A stretch of 64,000 bases of DNA. Source: Apoda limacodes (taxonomy: Eukaryota > Arthropoda > Insecta > Lepidoptera > Limacodidae). The stretch is taken from contig OX291542.1 of the NCBI GenBank assembly GCA_946406115.1, positions 5,294,959-5,358,958 of the forward strand. The letters run 5' to 3'. This document shows, one piece after another, positions 1 through 9,645 of the stretch (position 1 is the stretch's first letter; every line of letters starts with the position of its first letter). Both the position numbers and the translations under genes were made by a program. The notes under the pieces were generated by a model. That model saw nothing but the letters and a program-made list of their open reading frames with translations. It searched no databases and was not told the DNA's origin.

Positions 1-262
1 TTTTACAATCACTTTTGAATCGTCAAAGTTATAAAATATTATTTTTTGAACCCTCCCACCTTCCCGCCGGTTCACAATGTTGTTGATTTCTACCGAGAAG
101 AATCCGGCAAGAAACTCGACAGTTACTCTTTTAAAAATACTATCAATAATACAAATAAACTAAAATACAATTAATGTTTTAAATAAAAAATTTTTAGTCG
201 TACAATTTTATGTTATTTCCATTTTAATTTGGTTTACCTATGCATCCTGTAATTAAGCATCA

Positions 263-1363
263 TCAGTCCCAAGGATTTTTATCATTTACATAGTCTGAAA
301 TATTGTAGTATGCCTTTTTACAAAGTACCTGCTTGATAAAAGATTTAAATTTACTTATTGATAGATTTTGAATTTTATTGGGAACATTGTTGTAAAAGTT
401 ACATTGCCCCATAAAAGAGTTACTTATTTTGTGTAGACGTGTATCATGCACCAACAGCTTATTTTTACTTCTAGTATTTACTTTGTGAACATCACTTTTC
501 TTGCTGAAACTATTGATATTTTTATGTACATATAAAAGATTTTCATATATGTACTGCGACACTAAAGTTAAATTTTTTACTTCCCTAAACCTATCCCTCA
601 GAGATATCCTAGATCCTAATTTATAAATAGCACGAATTGCCCTTTTTTGTAACAAAAATATTGTATTTACATCAGCAGCGCTACCCCACAATAGGATACC
701 ATATGTCATTAAACTATGGAAATAGCAAAAATATACTATTTTTGCAGTGTCGACATCGGTCAATTGTCTTATTTTCTTGATCGCATACATAGCAGAGCTA
801 AGTTTTTTGGCTAGGTTATGAATATGAGGACCCCATTGAAGTTTGGAGTCCAGCGTTATGCCAAAAAAGACTGTTGAATAAACAAGTTCTAATTGCTCGC
901 CATTAATATTAATACATGTCTTTCTCTGACTAACATTTGGTAATGTAAATTTAACACATTTGGTTTTTTTTTCATTAAGTAACAAATTATTAGCGTTAAA
1001 CCAATTTACAATTTTAGAAAGGGCATTATTTAATTCATTATAACATGTCTGTCGTCTCTTAACTTCAAAAAGCAAAGAGGTGTCATCAGCAAATAAGACA
1101 ATGTCATGGTTTTTTACATTATATGGGAGATCATTAATGTAAATAAGAAATAGAAAAGGATCTAAAATTGAGCCCTGAGGGACTCCTATAGTGACTGCTG
1201 ATCCCGGAGATCTTTCACCGTTGACATCTATTTTCTGTACTCTCCTACTCATATAGGATGTCAAAAGGTCGAGAGCTTTGCCTCTAATACCATAGTGATG
1301 TAGCTTGCTGATGAGATTTTCATGTTGAACACAGTCAAATGCCTTAGATAAATCACAAAACAC
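263..1363 (-). pseudogene. LINE ORF2 fragment, reverse transcriptase C-terminal part
   Basis: A 366-residue open segment carries core RT blocks: the first catalytic Asp block (FCDLSKAFDCVQHENL), the GVPQGSILDPFLFLIYIND block, and the F-A-D-D catalytic motif (LFADDTSLLF), followed by the thumb region and a C-terminal tail typical of LINE ORF2. It is separated from the rest of ORF2 (1395-2738) by a frameshift, so it cannot be made as a full polyprotein. Interestingly the RT blocks themselves look intact, suggesting a fairly recent inactivation. Confidence 0.85.
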
Positions 1364-1394
1364 TCCAAGGGCGTCATGCGAATCCTCCCAGGCG

Positions 1395-2738
1395 TTATAT
1401 ATATTTTTTAATAGAACGGCCTTTCATAAAGCCAAACTGTTTACTACTAAGTAGCTCATTAATACAGAAATGGCTTAACATTTGACAAAGTATGATTTTT
1501 TCAAAAACTTTACTGAGCATAGGTAGTATTGAAATAGGCCGAAAATTATTAGGATCTGTTGAACTACCTGATTTAAAAAGAGGTATAACTTTGCTAAGTT
1601 TCATCTCATCAGGAAACACACCACTATCAACACAACTATTAAATATATTGGCTAAGGGTTGTGCTATAACATGAATAATTGAATTTATAGTTTTTACAGA
1701 AAGTCCCCAAAGGTCTGTGGTGTTTTTAATTTCTAATGTTTTAAATGTATTAATGATATCCGTAGGACTAATGTTTTTAAATACAAAGGGAACGTTACAT
1801 TCAGGAACACTTGTTTTTAATAATTTTTCTGCTAAGATTGGACTTGAGTTTAGATGTTCAGTTGTTTTGAATGGGATATTCCTAAAAAACTGTTCAAAGG
1901 CAACTGCTACCTCAGAATTTGTTTTAAAACTAGCATCATTTACAATCAACTCAAAGTCCTGAAAAGAATTCCTAGCTTTACCAGTTTCATTATTGATTAT
2001 GTTCCATGTAGTTTTTATTTTATTTGCTGAATTTTTTACTTTATGTCTGAGGTGAATTGCTTTTGCAACAAGACAGACCTTTTTAAAGGTTTTTGAGTAT
2101 TTTTTTAAATATTCCCTAAATATTTGGCTATTATTATATGTTTTTTCTTTATATAATTCATACAGTTTACGCCTACTTTTATGAATACCTGGGGTAGCCC
2201 ATTCACTAAAACTAAAGCGACTGGAAATAAGTTTCTTTTTTGCAGTAAATATTTTATTATACTCTGTAGTAATAGTGTCAAGAACAGTATTGTACATATC
2301 ATTTGGGTCGCCATTATAAAGCAAATCTGGAAGTTCATGCATTAAGTTAGATTTAAATGATTCAACCCGTTTAGTTGTTATTGGTATAAATTTAATTTCC
2401 TTTTTAGTAATACTATTCTTTCTTTCTAAAACCACTAACTGTCCACAATGATCTGACTCTAGATTGCTTATAATTGATTTTTGAATTGGTTTTATGTCAG
2501 TAAATATATTGTCGATGCAAGTGGCACTGGATACAGCAATTCTAGTTGGTTCACAAAACAAATTATTTATATTAAAAGACTGAAATAAGGCAAGCAATCT
2601 GGTGCTTAATGAGCTATTTTCCAAAATGTTTATATTGAAGTCTCCACAAACAATGATTTGTTTATTGGAATTGCTGATTTTATTCAGCACTTCTTCCATA
2701 ACTAATTCAAAATTATCATAATTGCATAAATCGCTCAA
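1395..2738 (-). pseudogene. LINE ORF2 fragment, endonuclease C-terminal half plus RT N-terminus
   Basis: This 447-residue segment holds the apurinic-endonuclease-like motif IVCGDFNIN near its start, an S-D-H endonuclease motif (ESDHCG), a long linker, and the RT N-terminal block (SKVIPLFKSGSSTDPNNFRPISILPMLSKVFEKI). It ends at a frameshift just before the Asp-containing RT block of the neighbouring fragment (263-1363). The start of the endonuclease domain lies out of frame upstream (around 2760-2960, with readable words such as LCITEHWL). Inactive relic. Confidence 0.85.
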
Positions 2739-3136
2739 CTGAGAGGCTCACAATGTCTTTACGTTCCTTAAACTTTAGCTGTTTATTAACTAAAATTAAA
2801 GAGCCACCATGGATAGCATTTACTCGGCTAACGGACTTCCCACCTGGTGATTAGTGAAATTGAACATAAACTGATGGCTGCGTAGCCAGTGTTCAGTGAT
2901 ACATAAAATGTCAATCTTTTGGCAGTTTATGAACAATTCAATTTCTAGTTCTTTCTGAGCCATTCATTGTATATTCTGATGCACCAGGTTCAATGGAATA
3001 TTATTTTTAGTATGACAAAGTTTATTTTTTTGTTTCTGTTTGCATAAAACTTGAGTAGACATAGATTGTTTAATATAATCATTATTAATGTTGGAATTAT
3101 ATAATATGCCAAAGTGGTCCTTTGTTGTCTGAAAAT

Positions 3137-3826
3137 TTAATTTAAATTATTACATGTCAAATTATTATACTGCTCAATAGAAGCAGGTTGTTTAGCTAAA
3201 TGATTAGCTGAAATGTCAATTACACTATTATAATTGCACTGCTCAATAGAAGCAGGTTGTTTAGCCAAATACTTGGCTGAAATGTCAATTACGCTACTAT
3301 AATTACACTGCTCAATAAAAGCAGATTGTTTAGCCAAATTATTGGCTGTGGTATTAATATAAAATGATAGCGACAAGGCTAACACTCTGGTACAATGGTG
3401 TGTGAGATAATATTTATGTCTTGTCCTTATATAATTATGTCTAAAAATACTGTTAGTATCTATCACATGAAAGTTATTGTTATTGCTAGACATAGTATGC
3501 AAAGCTAAATTTAACTCACATCTAAGATTGTTTTCCTCCTGTGGCAAACCCTTACAATAGGGAAATGTAAACATTACAATTTTTTTTACTTTAAGTGCGC
3601 TTATACTATTATAATATTGTCTTAATTCACTTTTATTTACATTACCCCTGTTACCGATAAATATTACTAATGTAGAGGATGGAGTGGTTTTGTCAGACTT
3701 TATTAAACTTCTCATTATATTAACATAATTGGCATTTGGCATACAATTATTTAAAACTGGTTGTCCTACACTTGAGCTGAGAAAGTGTCCAAAACCTTTT
3801 CCCATTTCATCGCAAAACATTACCAT
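3137..3826 (-). CDS. LINE ORF1-like fragment with SGNH/esterase-like fold
   Basis: This 229-residue open segment lies just 5' of ORF2 on the element. The stretch MFCDEMGKGFG, the hydrophobic strand LVIFIGNRGNVNKSEL and KKIVMFTFPYC resemble the strand-turn blocks of SGNH (GDSL) hydrolases, which are known in ORF1 of CR1/L2-type elements. The usual Gly-x-Asn-Asp block reads IGNRGN here, so catalysis is doubtful. The C-terminus consists of three 23-residue in-frame repeats. The cognate piece at 16514-16783 (plus) shows the same N-terminal sequence. ORF1 assignment is inference from order and fold-like words. Confidence 0.5.
   Translation of the reverse strand: MVMFCDEMGKGFGHFLSSSVGQPVLNNCMPNANYVNIMRSLIKSDKTTPSSTLVIFIGNRGNVNKSELRQYYNSISALKVKKIVMFTFPYCKGLPQEENNLRCELNLALHTMSSNNNNFHVIDTNSIFRHNYIRTRHKYYLTHHCTRVLALSLSFYINTTANNLAKQSAFIEQCNYSSVIDISAKYLAKQPASIEQCNYNSVIDISANHLAKQPASIEQYNNLTCNNLN
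3160..3366 (-). repeat. Three 69-bp in-frame tandem repeats in LINE ORF1
   Basis: The word tgctcaat recurs at 3171, 3240 and 3309, giving an exact period of 69 bp (23 codons). Each unit encodes a version of LAKQPASIEQCNYNSVIDIS. The units differ by several substitutions. The related copy on the plus strand has only about one unit (near 16784-16855). Confidence 0.8.
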
Positions 3827-4030
3827 ATTGTCATCATTACATTTTTGTGAAACACTAGTTGAGTGAGAACTGTTGTGAGTATATATCTTATTTAAAAAAA
3901 AATGTGTTACACAACACCAACATTACTAATATCCTACTTAAATGCGAAAATACGTTTGTACAACTTCGCAACGGATAAACGAAATGACATTTAGAAGAAA
4001 TAAAAATTATTCTTTAGACAGAGCACATTC

Positions 4031-4036
4031 TTTATT
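4031..4036 (-). terminator. Polyadenylation signal AATAAA of the Asn-rich gene
   Basis: AATAAA on the minus strand, about 150 bp beyond the last 3' splice site at 4184, followed by a T-rich/GT stretch on the minus strand. It fits the end of the Asn-rich protein transcript. Confidence 0.55.
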
Positions 4037-4183
4037 CCAATCAACAACGGTCAATCAATCAAAAGTCTTAACAAAATAAACTTCATTAGTTACAATTTAC
4101 AATAAAATACAATTCTGTTTGACAACATTGTGGTTATAATCTCATCTGTGTACACATACGTGCCCTTCTAACATTCCTCGCCA

Positions 4184-6991
4184 CCTGTAACAATAAAATA
4201 TAATATAGGATATAATTTATTTATTTTTGTATACCACTAAGGTGGCAAATAAGCATGCGGTTCGCCTGATAGTAAACGGTCACTACCTATGGACGCTACA
4301 ACACCTGGGGCATCACTCGCGCGTTCTCGTCGCTTATAAAATCTAATAACTTATTTCTTGCAGAACTCCAATACTGTAGTCCTTAGAGAAATCTTGGCAC
4401 GGAGCTCATTCCACAACCTGGGCGTTCGCGGTAGGAAGTTTCACTGAAACCGTATTGTAGGTACGTGACGATTTAGGTTCTAAGGTGTGAGGATGAATTC
4501 CTTGCCGACGGCGAGCGGTGCGATGGCAAAAAGTAGCCGTAGGCATCATTTCGAACAATTCTTCAAAAACATCCCAATATACAAGCAGTAGAACACACAC
4601 TGTAATATTTTATTTATAGTATTTCTAAGGTAAATTTTAATTATTATTTTTGTCAAATTATTTCCTGATAGCAGACACCAAGATATTTTATAAATTTTTT
4701 GATATAATCCTCGTATTGTATAAATAAGATTGGTTCACTCTCATTTTTCTTTTAATTTTATACCCCAAGTATTCTTCGTAAATATGTGGTTAACATGAAT
4801 GATGAAAAATGAAACGAGAGAAATATAAATTAAATATTACTTACTAATGCTTTTTCTTAATCTTCCAGTAGGTGCCTAAGTTAAAAGTTCAAAAGGCTAA
4901 CAAAAAAACTGTCCCTAGAAAAATCAAATTTAGTAAAATATATTCTTACCGGAATTGTCATTGCGTATCTTATTAACGTTATTGACAACATTTTTGTTGT
5001 TAGATTCGTTGCTGTTTTTGGCAACGTTTGTGTTGATATTTTTGTTTGCATTTGCGTTTCCATTTGCATTTCTGTTAAGATTTCCATTGGCGTTTCCGTT
5101 AGCGTTGCCATTCAAATTACCATTACCATTAGCATTACCGTTTTTATTTCCATTTTCATTTCCATTTCCATTATTATTACCGTTTCCACTCTTATTCTTG
5201 TCTGTTATAGAAAAACAGAAATTTTAAACATAGGTACTTTACTACATTCAAGCAAACTTCACGTAGCAAAGTACAATTAAGGTGCAAGTTTGTTATAAGT
5301 CAATACTGTGTATAATGGTTAATAGTCGTTTGTGATTTTATTAATTTGTGTAAATATTAATAGGATATTGCACGGTGAAGTGCTTTAGACGCATGGTTAA
5401 AAATTCGATACAAACACAGTTGCCAAAAAATGTACCTAAATCGGTAGCGTAAAATTGATTTGATTAATTGATTACAAATTAACGGTTGAAGTTTAGATTT
5501 TGTTGTTACATCTACATATTTACCGACAAAATGTTAAGGATTACATATAAGATCGATTTGCTTTATCGAAGATTTGCAAATTATGATAATTTCAATCATT
5601 TTAATGATTTTGAAGAGGTTTCAAATATAAAAAAACAGGACCGAAGTTGAACTCCCATTTTAATTTTTTTTTTCCATTTATTTCCCATTAATATTTTATT
5701 CTTCGGGGCACTATGCCCCATACGGCGTCACGGTGGTGCTTTCAATTAACTTGATTTGAGCTATTGCAAGACTAGGATTTTCCACGGGTGAAACCGCAGG
5801 GATCGTCTAGTGGAACATCGATACGTCACTGCAGTGTCAGTGCAGTTAGATTGACTACATCCACACTGCATTAATTGCAATTGGGTTTTTATTTCAATGC
5901 ATTGACCCTAATAAGTTGTACATTTTTTTTTCTTCTCATCTCTGTACAAGAGCAATTGTATATAATGCAAACCCTACATTAATGATATGGCCAAACCTGG
6001 ATTGACTTATGAAACGTTGACGTTTATATGATACAGTAAATTTTAGCTGGCTTTATCATAAAACCTATTCATGAAATGGTCAGACACGTTGTGAGGTGAT
6101 CAATTCTAAGATCTGGCCACGACATATACACTATCATTGTACGGAAGCCTGAAAACTACCGATTAATAACAGCAGTGTCCGGAATCACCAATAAAAAATA
6201 AAATCTAGTTACTTGCGTAAAAAAAACCAAGAAAATTGCTTTATAGACTTTGAGTTATGAAAAGGGATGACATGTTTATAAAATATCATCCTCTAATGGA
6301 ATATTAGTGGAACAACGTTTAAAAAGGTCGAAAACTTACTACTATTTTCAACTATTACTACTATCAACTAACCTGCAATTGGAACTGACTGTACAACAGC
6401 AACCTGAAAGAAATTATGACTATAAATAAGATTTTTTTAAGAGAACATGAAGGTACGTTTTTAATGCCAGAAACTGTTTCAGTCGTTAACTTTTTGACAA
6501 ACATAATTGATACCTTAGCTTATACAAACTAAAGTAACAAATTCCAATAACTTTTTTAAAAATTTCAATAACTTTATCATTCGATCAAACAAAACCGCGA
6601 TAGTATATTCCACGCGCCTTCATTATAAAGGGAAGGAACATTGTCAAAGTGAATTAAAATGACAGTTCTTGACATTAAAGTAAAGATATCAAAAAGGTTA
6701 AATTTTCCAATGTTTATATAATTTTTTCTATCTAGTTTATTTGTACAATCACTCTCATCAATCAATTAAAATAAGACGCGCGTTTGCTGATGATACAGCT
6801 GGTGGGCGTCACGCATTTTGATCGCTACTATTTTTTTTAGTTATCAAAACCAATACGACAATTAAAAACTACTGAAAAGTGGTATCAAAATTTACCTACA
6901 ATGGCTTACGTCCATCTTAAACGCGTGTTAACAATAATTCAGATTAACTCACCACAAATACTACAGAGAAAAATATGACTATGAAATTCAT
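4184..6991 (-). CDS. Secreted asparagine-rich (Asn-X alternating) protein, 5 exons
   Basis: Not a family I recognise. Exons on the minus strand: 6953-6991, 6373-6403, 4950-5201, 4845-4875, then a mainly 3' UTR exon starting at 4184. All borders are GT/AG and phases join (0,1,1,2) into 117 codons. Residues 1-19 are a clear signal peptide (MNFIVIFFSVVFVVAVVQS), so the product is secreted. Residues 25-107 are 39/83 asparagine, and for about 55 residues every second residue is Asn (GN, AN, LN, KN dipeptides). The C-terminus is basic (TYWKIKKKH). The stop TAG is split as TA|G across the last intron. A TATA-like box lies ~60 bp upstream and a polyadenylation signal at 4031. Intron 4 contains a LINE 3' fragment. 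Possible roles (cuticle, silk, immune or eggshell matrix) are speculation. Confidence 0.72.
4213..4605 (-). mobile_element. 3' fragment of the 988-codon LINE family
   Basis: It matches the 3' end of the element at 10864-14486: the terminal word taccactaaggtggca, the 'gcctgatagtaaacggtcac' variant, and remnants of the ORF C-terminus (FHRTARRRQGIH on the minus strand). It is diverged and 5' truncated, and sits in the last intron of the Asn-rich gene in the same orientation. Confidence 0.85.
5202..6372 (-). other. Intron 2 of the Asn-rich gene, no further gene seen
   Basis: AT-rich intronic sequence. Around 5780-5815 a fragment ends in 'ggtgaaaccgcagggatcg', reminiscent of the ends of the TCTG-linked lepidopteran repeats. 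Nothing else recognised. Confidence 0.4.
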
Positions 6992-7051
6992 AATGATCTT
7001 TGTATTGAGCTTTATAAATGTTACTATTGAATTACATAAATCATGACATCC

Positions 7052-7059
7052 ATTATATA
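7052..7059 (-). promoter_or_regulatory. TATA-like box for the Asn-rich gene
   Basis: TATATAAT on the minus strand, roughly 61 bp upstream of the ATG at 6991. A start site ~30 bp downstream would leave a 5' UTR of about 30 nt. A second TATAAA word lies only ~20 bp from the ATG and is too close to be the likely box. Confidence 0.4.
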
Positions 7060-8015
7060 CTGTCAATTTTCTCATAAAACATTATTACTAAAAAATGGAT
7101 TAAAGTTAAACAAAGATCAAAACACCTGTTTATACAAATATTACAATTATGTGCTATTGTTTTCTATTGTCAAACATAATAAAAGGCAGTTACTTGCAAT
7201 AAAGGTAATTGACAATAGGAATATTTACATTTCTTCGAAAACAAAAAGCCTATTCAACTTTTGCGGCATCATGAAGATAGCTTATTAAATTCCATAAAAA
7301 ACACATTTTTACCCAACAAGTAAACTACTATTCGAGGAGCTTGTGGTACAGTCCTTATGAAAAATTAAAAAATAAGCAACGAAACATAAAAGTCGAGGTA
7401 CTCGAAATAAACAAACGGGGACACAAAGAAAAATATTAATATTAATTCATTTACTTATTTTATAAACTGAAGAAACACTATCGTCATCCAATGTGATGTA
7501 ATTGACTTGTTAATACCAGATGAGCTAAAACTCGAGCGTTTACTGGAAGACATTGAAGAGTTTCACTATCCACCTTGTAGTTCCATCATCAGATCAGCTC
7601 GATGGAACCATATTATTGTATTTTCATCGGTATTACATACATTTGTAAATTTTTAAATTAATAGCCAACTGACGGTGTCTATCGTCGACAATCGACATAC
7701 ATAAACATACATAAAAAAATACAAACATCCGAATTGAGAACCTCCTCTTTTTTTTGAAGTCGTTTTAAAAAGCAATTCGTCACTCGAAAGTAAAATATAA
7801 AAAAAAAAATTAACAGAAAAAAGAATCGGCTTCACAAAGATGCACTAAAAAGGTAAAAATAATTACTTATTTCCAAAAATCTGATCTAAATTACAATTTA
7901 AACTTGGTGTCTATGTACCTAACAGACTTCACTTGCAAAAAACCAATTTCAAACTGTAATTCAGAACAGATTATTAAGAATAAGTAATTATTTTTGTAAT
8001 TAAGTAATTATGTTT
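7060..8015. other. Intergenic, repeat-derived sequence
   Basis: AT-rich, with no credible coding signal. At about 7685-7765 the word cgaattgagaacctcctc followed by a T-run and gaagtcg belongs to a dispersed repeat common in moths. A 17-bp inverted pair (aaaaataattacttatt near 7856 and its complement near 7980) is present. Confidence 0.4.
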
Positions 8016-8145
8016 ACATACGAGGGAGTCCAACTTTATAATCGCCTACCTTCAGGTATCAAAAAAACGAAGTCGCTTAATCAATACAAATCTCAATTAG
8101 CTGAGCATATTCTTTCCAATCACGACTTGTTTGTGTTGGAATGAC
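8016..8145 (+). pseudogene. LINE ORF2 C-terminal scrap
   Basis: Plus-strand frame reads YEGVQLYNRLPSGIKKTKSL and continues to LAEHILSNHDLFVLE then stop. The G-V-x-L-Y-N-x-L-P block followed by a basic helix is typical of the C-terminal tail of CR1/Jockey-type LINE ORF2. No upstream RT remains. An AATAAATATC word follows at about 8260. Confidence 0.6.
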
Positions 8146-8333
8146 AGTTTTAATTAATTGTTTGTTATCTATACAGTATTTATCGATTATTTACAGTGCA
8201 ATTTGTACCTACTTTTCAGATCTTTTCTCATGTAAGTGATGTTTTATCTTTTATGAGAATAAATATCTTTGAACCAATTTTTACCTTTTTAGTGCATCTT
8301 TTTGAAGTCGGTTGTTCTTTTGTCAAAAAGTTT

Positions 8334-8625
8334 TATTGAATGCCAGCCTCACCTTGTCTTGCAAATGATCTCTGAGTTGAACATCGCTGGAGATATCAAC
8401 AACAAGGTTCCCAATGCTCTTAGAGATGGTGAGGGGAGTGTTCTGGAATTGTGGGACCTCAGTGATTGGGATAGCGGCGAACACGAAAACTTGTGTCTTC
8501 GTAGGGTTAAATCGAATTAAGTCAGACTGCCGGACAAAATGCTAGCCACCCATTTGCACGAACCCTCGGGCACTCCGTAAGATGGCAACTTCAATAGAAA
8601 ACTCCGGTAAGGCTTGCCAGCGTAG
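8334..8625 (-). mobile_element. Internal fragment of the 988-codon LINE family
   Basis: It matches two separated parts of the intact copy: the thumb region (corresponding to about 11485-11665) joined directly to the region corresponding to about 11950-12030. The segment between, including the catalytic YADD block, is deleted. The plus-strand open frame here is only a shadow of this antisense fragment. Confidence 0.8.
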
Positions 8626-8639
8626 CGTAAAAATACTAG

Positions 8640-8770
8640 GTCTGTGGGCTTGTCAGATACCCCGTATTTTACGGGTTACCCCGTTTTTGAGACTTTAAAA
8701 CAATAGAAACTCGTAATTAGCAAAATAAAATACGGGGTTAACAAAACTTCCGTATTTACGGTCGGAGATG
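8640..8770. mobile_element. hAT-like MITE remnant with CCCGTATTTTACGGG words
   Basis: Contains 'ccccgtattttacggg' at 8656 and the complementary 'taaaatacgggg' at about 8724, forming a 12-bp stem. The same CCCGTAT/ATACGGG word occurs in the better-preserved MITE at 9773-10041. Ends were not resolved. Confidence 0.35.
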
Positions 8771-9602
8771 TCGCGGTCAAATACCGACATTCTATCCAGC
8801 GTGCTGTGTGTGTCGGTATGAATTTGGCGCGGTGCGTGACATAGTCACTGCGCAGTATTTAGGGGATCTGCGGGGAGTCTGCTTGCTGATGGGGAATGGG
8901 AACGGAGACAGCGTTTCATTTTGCGCTCATGACCACTCATGAGTACTTTCAGCCCACATTAATTTGTCTCCCGTAAAACATTAAAAACCTGATTTTTTTG
9001 AGAACCCTTAAATCAACAAGTGATAGGTGGCCTAATCCTGGTGCCAGACCCGGCCTTAATTACGTAAGTTGTTGCTAACAATTCTCGATAGAAATAAGAT
9101 ATACATTGCGGTTTCACGACAATCGATGAATTTCGTACGTAATTTCAAATGCGCAATGTAGCGCGTGTGTTTGGAGAAATGTACATTTTAAATACCTATT
9201 ATAAAAAAGTCATATTTTATTATTTCCTAGGGAATTAAGTTTTTATGTAATTAATAATCAATCAAAAATATATTTCATATGTTGTGCAATGAAACTATTT
9301 CACAATTTTTTTCTAGTGTTTCTAACAACACGAATATTTACTAAAACTATTATGTAGAAACATTACAAAAATCTGTTACTTGTTGCCGTATTAATATTTA
9401 AAAGTCTTGTTTAGTAAAAATTTTTATTCTTCGTGTACCTAACTTTATATTATGCCAAAGAAATTAAATAGTATTCCAAGAAATTGTTTCATCGATGACG
9501 TTGAACTCCTTTCAGATTCAAAAATAAATAAATAAATTCATGGCATGCTACAAACAATTAAATATTACAATAAAAAATCAATTTCATATAGCAATAAAAC
9601 TG
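8771..9602. other. Intergenic, nothing recognised
   Basis: It contains a moderately GC-rich stretch (8770-8960) and then AT-rich sequence. A 27-codon ORF at about 9453-9533 has no supporting features. No gene is supported here. Confidence 0.4.
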
Positions 9603-9610
9603 TTTTATAT
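9603..9610 (+). promoter_or_regulatory. Possible TATA box of the astacin-like gene
   Basis: TTTTATAT about 36 bp upstream of the ATG at 9646. If it is used, the 5' UTR would be very short. Weak evidence based on spacing only. Confidence 0.25.
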
Positions 9611-9645
9611 GTTAGTTTCCGTAGTAACATTATCTAGCGCGAACA

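Larger units (their letters stand above)
1..3900 (-). mobile_element. CR1-like non-LTR retrotransposon relic
   Basis: A non-LTR element lies on the minus strand, its 3' UTR running off the left window edge. In element order it has an ORF1-like segment (3826-3137), an endonuclease/RT ORF2 in broken pieces (about 2960-263), and a 3' UTR (262-1) whose sequence I recognise from many lepidopteran LINE 3' ends. The 5' end near 3900 is a poly-A-like stretch and looks truncated. Frameshifts near 1363-1395 and 2738-2960 inactivate ORF2. A second, more degraded copy of the same family lies at 16490-17900 on the plus strand. Placement in the CR1 group is inference from the ORF1 type and RT style; a Jockey-group relative is possible. 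Confidence 0.8.

Noticed and set aside
4955..5227. Plus-strand hydrophobic Leu/Phe/Pro-rich ORF
   Set aside because: It is the antisense shadow of the Asn-rich exon; hydrophobicity follows from complementing AAY codons.
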